The position numbers were made by a program, and so were the translations under genes. A stretch of DNA of 64,000 nucleotides from Bacillus infantis (GTDB lineage Bacteria > Bacillota > Bacilli > Bacillales > Cytobacillaceae): positions 124,001-188,000 of the forward strand of contig NZ_JAIVAP010000001.1 of NCBI RefSeq assembly GCF_020171945.1. The letters are read 5' to 3'. Positions 18,244 to 27,190 of this stretch are shown here, in pieces. The notes below the pieces were generated by a model. The model saw only the letters and a list, made by a program, of their open reading frames with translations. It was not told the DNA's origin and made no database searches. Numbering within the stretch: position 1 is the stretch's first letter; each line of letters opens with the position of its first letter.

Positions 18244-18615
18244 TTATTGTACAGGCACCTTGCGATCTTTGCCGGAGCCTTTACTGGTTTTGGAAATGAA
18301 TACTTCGAGTATGCCGCAGGAAAATCGGGAGGTAACCTGTTTTTCTGTTATAAGAAATGGAAAATCGACTTCCCGGCTGACTGCCTCTTTATCCTTTTCT
18401 GCCCTGATGATCAGCTCATGGCCGTTTAATATGACGGAAAGCATCGCAGCTGTGAAATCTGTCAGCAAGGCTTCCACAATATATTCCGCATCCGTCTCAT
18501 ATATGTCGATCCGGAAAGCTGATTGATCAAGATAAGAAGTCAGCGGATCAAGAAAGAAATGCTCCATCCATTTTTCCATTTCCATGAATGGATTATCTTC
18601 GCTGTTCTTTCCCAT
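18244..18615 (-). CDS. cotM: Hsp20/alpha-crystallin family spore protein CotM-like
   Basis: A 123-residue small protein with an Hsp20-type core (FRIDIYETDAEYIVEALLTDF, LIIRAEKDKE, FPFLITEKQVTSRFSCGILEVFI). The B. subtilis homologue CotM is a spore outer coat protein located, as here, just before sspP, sspO and citB. The start ATG follows AAGGGGGC. The gene is flanked on both sides by selenium genes on the other strand (the SelW-like gene and selA), so these appear inserted around it. Confidence 0.8.
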   Translation of the reverse strand: MGKNSEDNPFMEMEKWMEHFFLDPLTSYLDQSAFRIDIYETDAEYIVEALLTDFTAAMLSVILNGHELIIRAEKDKEAVSREVDFPFLITEKQVTSRFSCGILEVFISKTSKGSGKDRKVPVQ

Positions 18616-18711
18616 AATAATGCCCCCTTGTTGCGACCATTATATTCATTAGAACCGCACAGGGTGAAAATGGTATAATACTTCTAATTAATATGCTGGA
18701 GGATTAAAAAA

Positions 18712-20136
18712 GTGAACAATATTCTCAGACAGATCCCCCCTGTACACGAGATGCAGAGGGATGAAAGGGCACTTAGCCTGCAGGAAAGGCTGGGGCTTGA
18801 GCACAGCCGTTTTGCCGAGCTGATCAAGGAGGCGCTTGACTCAGTAAGACAGGCGATCCTGTCAGGGAACTACAGCGGTCCCGAGCCGGGAAGCAAGGAA
18901 TTTCTGATCCGTTTATTCAATAATATCGAAGCTGCCGCTGAGCAAAAATACAGCTTTGCGTTACAAAAAGTGATCAATGCAACAGGCACCATTCTTCACA
19001 CCAATCTGGGAAGGGCAAGGCTTTCAGAGGCTGCTGTTAAACATATGTCCAGCATTGCCAGTAGTTACTCTAATCTTGAATACAATTTGGAAAAAGGCAG
19101 CAGGGGGTCCCGCCATGATCTCGTTGAAGGTTTGGTTAAGGAGATCACGGGTGCAGAAGCGGCAATGATCGTCAATAACAATGCGGCTGCCGTATTCCTC
19201 GTGCTGAGAGCGCTGGCTTCTGGCAGCGAGGTCATTGTTTCCCGGGGAGAGCTGGTTGAAATTGGCGGTTCTTTTCGGATTTCTTCCATTATGCAGGAAT
19301 CCGGGGCCAGGCTGGTAGAAGTGGGAACGACGAATAAAACCCATCTCCGTGATTATAAGGAAGCAGTAACAGAGGATACGGCGATGCTGATGAAGGTACA
19401 TACGAGCAACTTCAAGATCGTCGGCTTTACCAAAAGTGTTCCTGCCACTGAACTGGCAGAAGAAGCTGCAAAGAGCGGGCTTATCTATTACGAAGATCTC
19501 GGAAGCGGGGTGCTGTATGATTACAGCAAGCATGGGATTGGGGAAGAGCCTGTGGTAAGCGAGGTGCTGAAAGCCGGCGCGAGCATTGTGTCTTTCAGCG
19601 GTGATAAGCTGCTCGGAGGTCCCCAGGCAGGAATCATCGCAGGACAGAAAGATTTAATCGATAAGCTGAAAAAGCACCAGCTGGCAAGAGTGCTAAGAGT
19701 GGATAAGATGACCTTGGCTGCTTTGGAAGCAACGCTTTCAGCATATGTAAAAGATGAGAAAGCATTAATGGAGATTCCTGTCATCCGCGATATGCTTGCC
19801 GGCAAGGATGACCTTAAGAAGAGGGCAGAAGCATTCGCTGCTGAAGTACGTTTAGGCTGCCCTGAATCCGAGGTGAGGGTGATGGAAAGCACGAGCATGG
19901 TCGGAGGGGGGACGATGCCGGATGTTGAGCTGCCGACCTTTGCAGCGGCGGTCAGGATGCCAGGCATTACTGCAGTTGAGCTTGCCGTAAAACTAAGGGA
20001 GCAGGATGGGGTGCCGATCATAGCAAGAATACGCCAGGAAGAAACGATATTTGATCTCCGGACCGTTTCTGAAGAAGAGGCAGGAATCATTGCTGCCTGC
20101 CTGAGCAAAATTGAAAAAGGCTTGTCTCCAGAGTAA
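18712..20136 (+). CDS. selA: L-seryl-tRNA(Sec) selenium transferase
   Basis: A 474-residue PLP enzyme that converts Ser-tRNA(Sec) to Sec-tRNA(Sec) with selenophosphate. Motifs include INATGTILHTNLGRA, NNNAAAVFLVLRAL, YEDLGSG and the PLP lysine segment SFSGDKLLGGPQAG; length matches bacterial SelA. The GTG start follows GGAGG, and a TATAAT at 18674-18679 is a probable -10. In many genomes selB follows immediately, but here the next genes are sspP and sspO on the other strand, so selB must be elsewhere. Its presence supports decoding of the four UGA-containing genes in this window. Confidence 0.95.
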   Translation: MNNILRQIPPVHEMQRDERALSLQERLGLEHSRFAELIKEALDSVRQAILSGNYSGPEPGSKEFLIRLFNNIEAAAEQKYSFALQKVINATGTILHTNLGRARLSEAAVKHMSSIASSYSNLEYNLEKGSRGSRHDLVEGLVKEITGAEAAMIVNNNAAAVFLVLRALASGSEVIVSRGELVEIGGSFRISSIMQESGARLVEVGTTNKTHLRDYKEAVTEDTAMLMKVHTSNFKIVGFTKSVPATELAEEAAKSGLIYYEDLGSGVLYDYSKHGIGEEPVVSEVLKAGASIVSFSGDKLLGGPQAGIIAGQKDLIDKLKKHQLARVLRVDKMTLAALEATLSAYVKDEKALMEIPVIRDMLAGKDDLKKRAEAFAAEVRLGCPESEVRVMESTSMVGGGTMPDVELPTFAAAVRMPGITAVELAVKLREQDGVPIIARIRQEETIFDLRTVSEEEAGIIAACLSKIEKGLSPE

Positions 20137-20151
20137 GGGACAAGCCTCTTT
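20118..20151 (+). terminator. Terminator overlapping the selA stop
   Basis: AGGCTTGTC pairs with GACAAGCCT, followed by CTTT. The 5' arm lies within the last codons of selA. Confidence 0.75.
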
Positions 20152-20159
20152 GCCATGTT

Positions 20160-20303
20160 CTACATATCGTGCCCGGAATTATGCTTTTGTCTTGTATGGT
20201 TGCGGTTTTTCACTTTCTTGGAGCCGCTTAAAGGTTCAGGCTGACCTGTATTGTCCCCTTTTGGGGCATTTTTGTGCATATCTTTGCTGTCGTTTTTGTT
20301 CAT
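20160..20303 (-). CDS. sspP: Small acid-soluble spore protein P
   Basis: A 47-residue protein reading [16 protein letters not shown] and ending QKHNSGHDM, with [20 protein letters not shown] in the middle. This is nearly identical in layout to B. subtilis SspP (CotL), a minor SASP made in the forespore under sigma G. AGGAGG lies eight bases before the ATG. It is the second gene after sspO on the minus strand, as in B. subtilis. Confidence 0.92.
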   Translation of the reverse strand: MNKNDSKDMHKNAPKGDNTGQPEPLSGSKKVKNRNHTRQKHNSGHDM

Positions 20304-20413
20304 TTGCCATCCCTCCTAACATTAGGATGTTTTTTGCAGTTGTTTTTATACCGAATATTTTCCCGGCCGACTGCACAATTTAACACTACATCTTGATTAA
20401 CAGGAGTGAAAAC

Positions 20414-20674
20414 ATGCCCTACCATAAAGACAAACAGCAGGCTTTTCAGGCGGCAGAGCAAGGATTCGCCGAAGCCAGCGGCTTATATAATGAAATCGTG
20501 CGCGACAGCGCAAGCTACGGCCATCAGCTGAAGCACCTGCAAAATGAGGTCAATGAAGCATTTGCCCAAATCGAAAATGCCCTTGAAACAGCGAGTGAAC
20601 ATCAACGCGGCCAGCTTGAGCAATTTCAGCGCGATTTGTCGAGGATCATCCAGGAAGTCAATACTGTTGACTAA
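20414..20674 (+). CDS. Small coiled-coil protein of unknown function
   Basis: An 86-residue, mostly helical and hydrophilic protein starting MPYHKDKQQAFQAAEQGFAEA and ending SRIIQEVNTVD. Heptad-like spacing of L, I and V suggests a coiled coil. It may belong to a small DUF (DUF2524-like) found only in Bacillaceae, but I am not sure. AGGAGTG precedes the ATG by five bases, and a strong terminator follows. It sits between sspP and sspO on the opposite strand, so a sporulation role is possible but unproven. Confidence 0.75.
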   Translation: MPYHKDKQQAFQAAEQGFAEASGLYNEIVRDSASYGHQLKHLQNEVNEAFAQIENALETASEHQRGQLEQFQRDLSRIIQEVNTVD

Positions 20675-20683
20675 TCGTCACGC

Positions 20684-20710
20684 AAAAACCCCTTTACAAG
20701 GGGTTTTTTT
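20684..20710 (+). terminator. Terminator after the small coiled-coil gene
   Basis: AAAACCCCTT pairs with AAGGGGTTTT around TAC, followed by T. Confidence 0.9.
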
Positions 20711-20746
20711 GTTGTAATATTTCGGGGAACAAGCCATTAGGTGATG

Positions 20747-20896
20747 TTACTGGTTTTTCTTGCGTTTTTTATTGTTTTGTTTCTGGGCTTCTGTCAATGG
20801 CTCATTTGAATATTCCTCGTTAAAGCCGGCTCCCTGCCCCTGGCTTTTAGCTGCGTTCATGCCTGGACGTACATGGTTTGCTTTTCGTTTCGCCAA
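20747..20896 (-). CDS. sspO: Small acid-soluble spore protein O
   Basis: A 49-residue protein reading (M)[19 protein letters not shown], then NNKKRKKNQ at the end, matching SspO (CotK) of B. subtilis. I use the TTG start five bases after GGAGGTGAG; the longer upstream frame has no similarity. It precedes sspP and diverges from the aconitase gene, the same order as B. subtilis. Confidence 0.9.
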   Translation of the reverse strand: MAKRKANHVRPGMNAAKSQGQGAGFNEEYSNEPLTEAQKQNNKKRKKNQ

Positions 20897-21062
20897 AATT
20901 CTCACCTCCGCATTCATATCTTTTGCCTGTAAACCAGCCCTCATTCGGTAAAAAATTGCTTTTTTGCAATAATATTTGTTTAAAAAAACCCCTAAAAGGT
21001 ATATAGAAATTGACTCTGTTAGCTGTCCAATCACGCCAAAATTAATTGTAATCAAAAATATA

Positions 21063-21077
21063 ATAAGTAAAACTTAT
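21063..21077 (+). promoter_or_regulatory. Candidate CcpC operator of aconitase gene
   Basis: ATAAGTAAAACTTAT is an ATAA-N7-TTAT dyad. A half site ATAA follows about 41 bases downstream (21110-21113), and a plausible promoter is TTTACT (21101) / TAAGAT (21124) with 17-base spacing. This would place the dyad near -66 and the half site near -25, the geometry known for CcpC at B. subtilis citB. Confidence 0.55.
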
Positions 21078-21227
21078 CAAAAACAATAACTTTCTTGTTA
21101 TTTACTTATATAAACGGTTGTATTAAGATAAGAATTGTGAGAAAAGTGGCGATGAAAATGACAATTCAAACTTTTCGACAATTATTATAATTTTGGTATA
21201 TGATTATCATTAGAGGGGGTAATACAT

Positions 21228-23936
21228 ATGTCTAAAAATGATGTTTTTAATTCAAGGAAATCATTTGAACTAGACGGTAAACGCTATCATTACTATCAAT
21301 TAGCAGCTTTGGAAGAAGCAGGAATCGGCAATGTATCAAGGTTGCCTTATTCCATTAAAGTATTGCTTGAGTCTGTCCTGCGCCAGTTTGACGGACGCGT
21401 TATTACACAGGAGCATGTAGAGAACCTGGCAAAATGGGGATCTGACCAAGTGAAGGAAGTAGACGTTCCATTCAAGCCTTCGCGCGTCATCCTTCAGGAT
21501 TTCACAGGCGTTCCTGCGGTTGTTGACCTTGCTTCATTAAGGAAAGCAATGGCTGACATGGGCGGAGATCCTGACAAAATCAATCCGGAGAAGCCAGTTG
21601 ACCTGGTTATCGACCACTCAGTACAGGTTGATAAGTATGGTACTCCTGATTCCCTGGAAGCAAATATGGTTCTTGAATTTGAACGAAATGCCGAGCGTTA
21701 CCAGTTCCTTAGCTGGGCTCAGAAAGCATTTGACAACTACCGTGCTGTTCCGCCGGCAACAGGAATCGTTCACCAGGTTAACCTGGAATTCCTTGCAAAC
21801 GTGGTTCAGGCAGTTGAAACGCCGGATGGCGATTTCGAAGCTTTCCCTGATTCACTTGTAGGTACAGATTCCCATACCACGATGATCAACGGAATCGGCG
21901 TACTTGGCTGGGGTGTAGGCGGAATTGAAGCTGAAGCAGGAATGCTTGGCCAGCCTTCATATTTCCCAGTGCCTGAAGTAGTAGGTGTCAAGCTGACTGG
22001 AGAGCTTCCAAACGGGGCTACAGCAACAGACCTTGCGCTTAAGGTGACACAGGTTCTCCGCCAGCAGGGCGTTGTCGGAAAATTTGTCGAGTTCTTTGGA
22101 TCAGGTGTAACGGCACTGCCGCTTGCTGACCGTGCGACAATTGCCAACATGGCTCCTGAATATGGTGCAACCTGCGGATTCTTCCCGGTTGATTCAGAAT
22201 CACTTAACTATATGCGTCTGACAGGCAGATCTGAAGAGCAGATCAAGCTTGTTGAAAAGTACTGCAGAGAGAATGGATTGTTCTTCGACCCTTCACTTGA
22301 ACCAGTATACACTGAAGTAGTTGAAATCAACCTTGCTGAAATTGAAGCAAACCTTTCCGGCCCTAAACGCCCTCAGGATCTGATTCCTCTTTCTGCCATG
22401 AAAGAAGAATTCAATCAGGCGCTTACGGCTCCTCAAGGGAACCAGGGCTTCGGCTTAAGCAAGAAAGAAATCAATAAAGAAGTAACCGTTGATTTCCAAA
22501 ACGGAGATTCAACAAAAATGAAAACCGGTGCTATCGCTATTGCCGCGATCACCAGCTGTACAAATACCTCAAATCCATACGTGCTTGTCGGCGCCGGCCT
22601 TGTGGCAAAGAAAGCGGTCGAGCTTGGCCTTGAAGTGCCTAAATATGTAAAAACTTCACTTGCGCCTGGATCTAAGGTAGTTACAGGCTATCTGCGTGAT
22701 TCCGGATTGCTTCCATACCTTGAGCAGATCGGCTTCAACCTTGTCGGTTACGGCTGCACAACCTGCATCGGGAATTCCGGACCGCTGAGAGAGGAAATCG
22801 AGAAGGCAGTAGCTGACAGCGATCTTCTTGTCACTTCCGTCCTTTCAGGAAACAGGAACTTTGAAGGCCGTATCCATCCGCTTGTAAAAGGAAACTACCT
22901 GGCTTCACCGCCGCTTGTAGTCGCTTATGCACTGGCTGGAACTGTCGACATCGATCTTCAAAATGAATCGCTCGGAAAAGATAAAGATGGAAACGATGTA
23001 TTCTTCAAGGATATCTGGCCATCTACTGCTGAAGTGAACGAAGTTGTCAGCAGGACTGTAACACCTGAACTGTTCAAGAAAGAATACGAGCATGTATTCA
23101 GCGATAACGAGCGCTGGAATGAAATCCAGACCAGCAATGAACCATTATATTCTTTCGATGAAAACTCAACTTACATCCAAAACCCGCCATTCTTTGAAGG
23201 ACTTACGCCTAATGCGGATGAAGTAAAGCCGCTTAACGGACTGCGTGTAGTCGGTAAATTCGGCGACTCTGTTACAACTGACCATATCTCACCTGCAGGC
23301 GCGATCGGCAAGGATACACCAGCAGGCAGATATCTGCGCGAAAATGGCGTTGAGCCGCGCGATTTCAACTCTTATGGCTCACGCCGCGGTAACCATGAAG
23401 TTATGATGCGCGGAACATTCGCGAATATCCGCATCCGCAACCAGGTTGCCCCTGGCACTGAAGGCGGCTTCACGACTTACTGGCCTACTGGCGAAGTAAC
23501 AAGCATCTATGATGCTTGCATGAAGTACAAGGAAGACGGAACTGGCCTTGCAGTTCTTGCAGGCAAGGACTATGGTATGGGCTCTTCCCGTGACTGGGCT
23601 GCCAAAGGTACAAATCTTCTGGGCATCAAGACCGTCATCGCTGAGAGCTATGAGCGTATCCACCGTTCCAATCTTGTGCTTATGGGTGTTCTTCCGCTTC
23701 AATTTAAAGCAGGAGAAAATGCAGAGGTCCTTGGCCTGACTGGCAAGGAAACATTCGATGTCCAAATCGATGAAAATGTAAGGCCTCGCGATTTTGTTAA
23801 GGTAACAGCAACAGACGAAGATGGAAACAAGCTTACTTTTGAAGTGCTTGTCCGTTTTGACTCTGAAGTTGAAATCGACTACTACCGCCATGGCGGAATC
23901 CTGCAGATGGTTCTGCGCGAAAGACTTAAAAACTAA
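21228..23936 (+). CDS. acnA: Aconitate hydratase AcnA (CitB)
   Basis: A 902-residue aconitase of the AcnA/IRP type that isomerises citrate to isocitrate in the TCA cycle. The three cluster cysteines are visible in [11 protein letters not shown] and [14 protein letters not shown]. The C-terminal swivel domain has [14 protein letters not shown] and [14 protein letters not shown]. Proteins of this class can also bind mRNA under iron starvation. GAGGGGG precedes the ATG by ten bases, and a CcpC-type operator lies upstream. It is single, ended by its own terminator. Confidence 0.97.
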   Translation: MSKNDVFNSRKSFELDGKRYHYYQLAALEEAGIGNVSRLPYSIKVLLESVLRQFDGRVITQEHVENLAKWGSDQVKEVDVPFKPSRVILQDFTGVPAVVDLASLRKAMADMGGDPDKINPEKPVDLVIDHSVQVDKYGTPDSLEANMVLEFERNAERYQFLSWAQKAFDNYRAVPPATGIVHQVNLEFLANVVQAVETPDGDFEAFPDSLVGTDSHTTMINGIGVLGWGVGGIEAEAGMLGQPSYFPVPEVVGVKLTGELPNGATATDLALKVTQVLRQQGVVGKFVEFFGSGVTALPLADRATIANMAPEYGATCGFFPVDSESLNYMRLTGRSEEQIKLVEKYCRENGLFFDPSLEPVYTEVVEINLAEIEANLSGPKRPQDLIPLSAMKEEFNQALTAPQGNQGFGLSKKEINKEVTVDFQNGDSTKMKTGAIAIAAITSCTNTSNPYVLVGAGLVAKKAVELGLEVPKYVKTSLAPGSKVVTGYLRDSGLLPYLEQIGFNLVGYGCTTCIGNSGPLREEIEKAVADSDLLVTSVLSGNRNFEGRIHPLVKGNYLASPPLVVAYALAGTVDIDLQNESLGKDKDGNDVFFKDIWPSTAEVNEVVSRTVTPELFKKEYEHVFSDNERWNEIQTSNEPLYSFDENSTYIQNPPFFEGLTPNADEVKPLNGLRVVGKFGDSVTTDHISPAGAIGKDTPAGRYLRENGVEPRDFNSYGSRRGNHEVMMRGTFANIRIRNQVAPGTEGGFTTYWPTGEVTSIYDACMKYKEDGTGLAVLAGKDYGMGSSRDWAAKGTNLLGIKTVIAESYERIHRSNLVLMGVLPLQFKAGENAEVLGLTGKETFDVQIDENVRPRDFVKVTATDEDGNKLTFEVLVRFDSEVEIDYYRHGGILQMVLRERLKN

Positions 23937-23947
23937 TAAAAGTATAG

Positions 23948-23976
23948 GCGCCGCGGCATTGCTGCGGCGCTTTTTT
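23948..23976 (+). terminator. Terminator after acnA
   Basis: GCGCCGC pairs with GCGGCGC, followed by six T. Confidence 0.9.
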
Positions 23977-24068
23977 CTGTAAAAAAAATATATGCTTCAT
24001 ACATAAATCTTGCTACAATAGCTTGTAGCATCAGAAAAATTTGAATAGTCTTCGAGAGGGGAACAAAA

Positions 24069-25118
24069 ATGGAACAGACATTCCTTCAATCCGTTACATA
24101 TGATAATGGCACATTATATATATTGGATCAGACCCTGCTGCCATCTGTCACAGAATTTCTTGAAATCACCAAGGTGGAGGATGCCTGGGACGCGATCAAG
24201 CAGCTGAAAGTCAGAGGGGCTCCGGCCATTGGGATTGCCGCTGCTTACGGACTTGTACTGGCCGCCAACAAGGCTCCTGAGGGAGATTTCTCATCATTTT
24301 ACAAAGAATTCAAAGAAAATCTTGAGTACCTGGCAAGCTCCCGTCCTACTGCCGTTAATCTTTTCTGGGCGTTACAGAGAATGGATGAGCGTGCATTAGC
24401 GGAAAAAGACCAGCCAGTAGCTATGATAAAGAAAAGGCTTGAGGAAGAAGCACATCTGATCAGAAAAGAGGATGAGGAAGTATGCCGCATGATCGGGATC
24501 AACGGGCTTGCCCTTTTGAAAGACGGGATGGGTGTGCTGACACATTGCAATGCAGGCGGCATTGCCACTGCAAGGTACGGGACGGCGCTGGCGCCTTTCT
24601 ATCTTGCAAAGGAAAAAGGCTGGGAAATTAAGGTATATGCAGATGAAACGCGGCCGCTTCTTCAAGGTGCAAGGCTTACAGCATGGGAACTCCAGCAGGC
24701 AGGCATTGATGTGACTCTTATCACTGACAGCATGGCTGCCATGGTCATGCAACAAGGCATGGCTGAAGCTGTCTTTGTCGGCTGTGACCGGGTGGCCGCC
24801 AATGGGGACACTGCCAATAAGATTGGGACATACGGGCTTGCCCTGCTTGCCAAGGCACATAATATCCCGTTTTACGTAGCAGCGCCTACATCTACCATTG
24901 ACATGAAGACAGAATCAGGAGAGGCTATCCCGATTGAAATGAGAGGCTCCGAAGAACTTACGCATGGGTTCGGCAAAGCCACTGCACCGGAAGGAGTCAA
25001 GGTTTTCAATCCGGCTTTTGATGTAACACCTGCTGAGCTGATAACAGCCATCATCACCGAAAAAGGGATCATTCAAGGGAATCATCCTGAAGAGTTAAAG
25101 AAGCTGTTTCATTCATAA
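24069..25118 (+). CDS. mtnA: S-methyl-5-thioribose-1-phosphate isomerase
   Basis: A 349-residue MtnA that converts methylthioribose-1-phosphate to methylthioribulose-1-phosphate in methionine salvage. Landmark motifs are [43 protein letters not shown] with the catalytic cysteine, and [19 protein letters not shown] with the catalytic Asp. No other salvage genes are adjacent. I saw no SAM-type S-box leader in the 130 bases before it, unlike the B. subtilis mtnKA operon. The ribosome binding site is GAGAGGGG. Confidence 0.94.
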   Translation: MEQTFLQSVTYDNGTLYILDQTLLPSVTEFLEITKVEDAWDAIKQLKVRGAPAIGIAAAYGLVLAANKAPEGDFSSFYKEFKENLEYLASSRPTAVNLFWALQRMDERALAEKDQPVAMIKKRLEEEAHLIRKEDEEVCRMIGINGLALLKDGMGVLTHCNAGGIATARYGTALAPFYLAKEKGWEIKVYADETRPLLQGARLTAWELQQAGIDVTLITDSMAAMVMQQGMAEAVFVGCDRVAANGDTANKIGTYGLALLAKAHNIPFYVAAPTSTIDMKTESGEAIPIEMRGSEELTHGFGKATAPEGVKVFNPAFDVTPAELITAIITEKGIIQGNHPEELKKLFHS

Positions 25119-25125
25119 TTTCAAG

Positions 25126-25152
25126 AAAGCAAGCAGCAATGCTTGCTTTTTG
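25126..25152 (+). terminator. Terminator after mtnA
   Basis: AAAGCAAGC pairs with GCTTGCTTT around AGCAAT, followed by T. Confidence 0.85.
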
Positions 25153-25202
25153 TCTGTGAGCTCTTTCTGCTCATATATTTTTCTGACGGGGGCAACGTAA
25201 TA

Positions 25203-25619
25203 ATGGATACAATTGAAATAGGGTCCTTAAATCTCAAGGTTGACTTGCTGGTTTCCCTTCTTTCACTGCTGATCGTCCATCTGTTTTTCCTCTTTCATCT
25301 TAAAAATAGACAAGAGTTTCGAAAAAACTTCGAGGACAAGCTTTTTACGGCAGTGCTGTTTTGGTTTCTTATATATAAATTTGGCAGGCTGCTTTTCCAG
25401 CCGTCACTTTTATGGACTAATCCCCTGGGCTTGCTTTATTTCAATGGAGGAATAAAAGAAGCTGTTCTCGGTTTACTCGGTGCCGCTCTTTATTTTGCCG
25501 GACAGTGCAGGAAGCATGGCTGGGCCGGCAGGGAAGCGGTCTATTTGATTATCTATGCGCTGCTCACTTTTTTATGCGGATTTTGGCTGTTAAGCATTCT
25601 TTACTTTTTTATCAAATAA
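25203..25619 (+). CDS. Small integral membrane protein of unknown function
   Basis: A 138-residue protein starting MDTIEIGSLNLKVDLLVSLLS with about four hydrophobic segments (residues 12-32, 45-60, 70-100 and 115-138). The conserved-looking cytosolic loop has KNRQEFRKNFEDKLF. I do not recognise the family; the shape resembles membrane partners of thioredoxin-like or cytochrome biogenesis proteins, which would suit the thioredoxin gene 24 bases downstream, but this is inference. A longer frame starting upstream lacks a good ribosome binding site. Confidence 0.7.
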   Translation: MDTIEIGSLNLKVDLLVSLLSLLIVHLFFLFHLKNRQEFRKNFEDKLFTAVLFWFLIYKFGRLLFQPSLLWTNPLGLLYFNGGIKEAVLGLLGAALYFAGQCRKHGWAGREAVYLIIYALLTFLCGFWLLSILYFFIK

Positions 25620-25643
25620 GCTTTTTAAGGAGGGATATTAGCT

Positions 25644-26156
25644 ATGGGCAGAAAAGTAATGCAGCTGATGGCCTTCTTGGTTTTGTTGCATATATCAGGC
25701 ATATTGCCGCTCGATGCTGCTAAAGCGGACTTGCCTGGTCTTGCCGCGGGTACTGAGGCACCTGATTTTCAGCTGAAGGATCTTCAGGGGAATATTGTTA
25801 AGCTCTCAGATTTCCGCGGAAAAAAGGTCATGCTGAATTTTTGGGCTCCATGGTGCCCTCCCTGCAAACAGGAGATGCCTGAGATGCAAAAATTCCATGA
25901 AGCAGCCGGGAATGAGATCAGCATCCTGGCTGTCAATATCGATCCGCAATATAACTCGGCGAAATTTATTGAGAAGATGGGAATCAACTTTCCAATCCTG
26001 CTGGATGTCAAGGATGAGGTTAATACCCAGTATAAAGTCATGACGGTACCTGCTACTTATTTCATTGATGATAAAGGTATAATTCGGGATAAATATTTAT
26101 CAGCGATGGAAGCAGAAACCATGTGGGAAATGACTGAAAAAATGAAGCAAAAATGA
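25644..26156 (+). CDS. Membrane-anchored or secreted thioredoxin-like protein (YneN/ResA type)
   Basis: A 170-residue protein with an N-terminal hydrophobic segment (residues 5-24) and a TlpA/ResA thioredoxin domain. The active site is WCPPC in LNFWAPWCPPCKQEMPEMQ, with cis-Pro in TVPATYFID. ResA-type proteins reduce disulfides outside the membrane, for example in apocytochrome c or spore coat proteins (StoA). B. subtilis has YneN at this position between citB and sspN. The start follows AAGGAGGG. Confidence 0.9.
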   Translation: MGRKVMQLMAFLVLLHISGILPLDAAKADLPGLAAGTEAPDFQLKDLQGNIVKLSDFRGKKVMLNFWAPWCPPCKQEMPEMQKFHEAAGNEISILAVNIDPQYNSAKFIEKMGINFPILLDVKDEVNTQYKVMTVPATYFIDDKGIIRDKYLSAMEAETMWEMTEKMKQK

Positions 26157-26178
26157 GCATCCTGATGGGGTGCTTTTT
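26157..26178 (+). terminator. Terminator after the thioredoxin-like gene
   Basis: GCATCC pairs with GGGTGC, followed by six T. Confidence 0.65.
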
Positions 26179-26292
26179 TATTTAGGTATAGGATTTTTTA
26201 CTGTCCTGATTAAATTTTCAAAAAGTTGTAATAATTGCAGGAATTTTTGGGCATATTAACTGTTAGAATAGGAAATAAGGAAGGTGAAAGAA

Positions 26293-26424
26293 ATGAGAAA
26301 ACCGAGAAAACAGACATTTGCAGAGCTTGTCCTTGAAAACAAGCGCCAGCTTCTGAAAGATCAGGCTGCTATAGATCGCATTGAAGTAAGGCTTGAAGAA
26401 AAACGTATGGGCAAAGCTGAATAA
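26293..26424 (+). CDS. FbpB-like small basic protein
   Basis: A 43-residue basic, helical protein reading MRKPRKQTFAELVLENKRQL and ending EEKRMGKAE. It resembles B. subtilis FbpB, a Fur-regulated basic peptide that works with the small RNA FsrA in iron sparing. AAGGAAGGTG precedes the ATG. A convincing Fur box was not found upstream (a weak TTGTAATAATTGCA is present), so regulation is uncertain. FsrA/FbpB targets in B. subtilis include the citB mRNA. Confidence 0.7.
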   Translation: MRKPRKQTFAELVLENKRQLLKDQAAIDRIEVRLEEKRMGKAE

Positions 26425-26480
26425 ATTCCCATTCGTAACTCCCCCTCTTAAGGAGATATTAAAAGGGAGGAGGGATAAGC

Positions 26481-26624
26481 ATGGGCAATCCGAAAAAAGA
26501 CAGCAGCCAGTTTGTGCCGAACCACATAGGAACTAAATCAAGAGGATTCGGCGGCAACAAAGGCAAGAAAATGCAGGATACATCAGGCAAGCATGCTCAG
26601 GTTATTCAAACAAAAGGCGAATAA
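26481..26624 (+). CDS. sspN: Small acid-soluble spore protein N
   Basis: A 47-residue protein starting [20 protein letters not shown] and ending [10 protein letters not shown], matching SspN of B. subtilis. GGGAGGAGGG precedes the ATG. Sigma-G dependent forespore expression is expected from the family. tlp follows as in B. subtilis. Confidence 0.92.
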   Translation: MGNPKKDSSQFVPNHIGTKSRGFGGNKGKKMQDTSGKHAQVIQTKGE

Positions 26625-26796
26625 ATGATAAATCACAGCCGTCCCTTATCGGGCCGGCTGTTTGTATGACCAGATATTTTTTCCTTATGTGCATATGCCA
26701 GGCCACCCTTTTACCCACTCATTTCCAACATGAAAAAACAACATATTCCGCAAACTAATCAGGCAACAATCCACTACCGCCAAGGAGGGTTCCGTT

Positions 26797-27033
26797 ATGG
26801 CACACAACAGGCCAAATCCAGATGACAGAAGCGATAACGTTGAGAAGCTTCAATCGATGATAGTCCATACAATTGAGAATATGCAGGAAGCAGAGGCTTC
26901 GATGGAGTTTGCAAACGAAGAAGACAAAAAGCGGATCGAAGCTAAGAACGAGCGCCGCCGGGACAGCCTGGACGCTTTCCGTTCAGAGGTTAAGGACGAA
27001 TATCGCGCACAGCAGGATAACGGAATAGAATAA
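26797..27033 (+). CDS. tlp: Small acid-soluble spore protein Tlp (thioredoxin-like)
   Basis: A 78-residue Tlp protein with the family opening HNRPNPDDRSDNVEKLQ and a helical region NTIENMQEAEASMEFANEE type (here VHTIENMQEAEASME). In spite of its name it lacks a CxxC motif and is a minor SASP. AAGGAGGG precedes the ATG. It follows sspN. Confidence 0.93.
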   Translation: MAHNRPNPDDRSDNVEKLQSMIVHTIENMQEAEASMEFANEEDKKRIEAKNERRRDSLDAFRSEVKDEYRAQQDNGIE

Positions 27034-27043
27034 TGAAGCCATT

Positions 27044-27077
27044 GGCCCGGGATATTCATCAGAACCCGGGCCATTTT
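27044..27077 (+). terminator. Terminator after tlp
   Basis: GGCCCGGG pairs with CCCGGGCC, followed by ATTTTC. Confidence 0.75.
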
Positions 27078-27190
27078 CATACTCTGGCCAGTGCGGCAGA
27101 TTACTTAGTACATACAAGAATATATGGTAAAATGATAGCGGACGCGTAAGCGGAGAGTAAATAATTTTTGTAAAAGAAGATGTGATAGTG

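Noticed and set aside
21202..21214. Fur-box-like GATTATCATTAGA before acnA
   Set aside because: Only a partial match to the Fur consensus and it lies next to the ribosome binding site; AT-rich chance match is likely.
20137..21227. selB or tRNA-Sec next to selA
   Set aside because: The region is filled by sspP, a small coiled-coil gene, sspO and the acnA promoter; no SelB frame or tRNA-like fold was seen here or in other gaps.
23977..24068. S-box (SAM) riboswitch before mtnA
   Set aside because: The leader is only about 90 bases and lacks the conserved S-box blocks and antiterminator.
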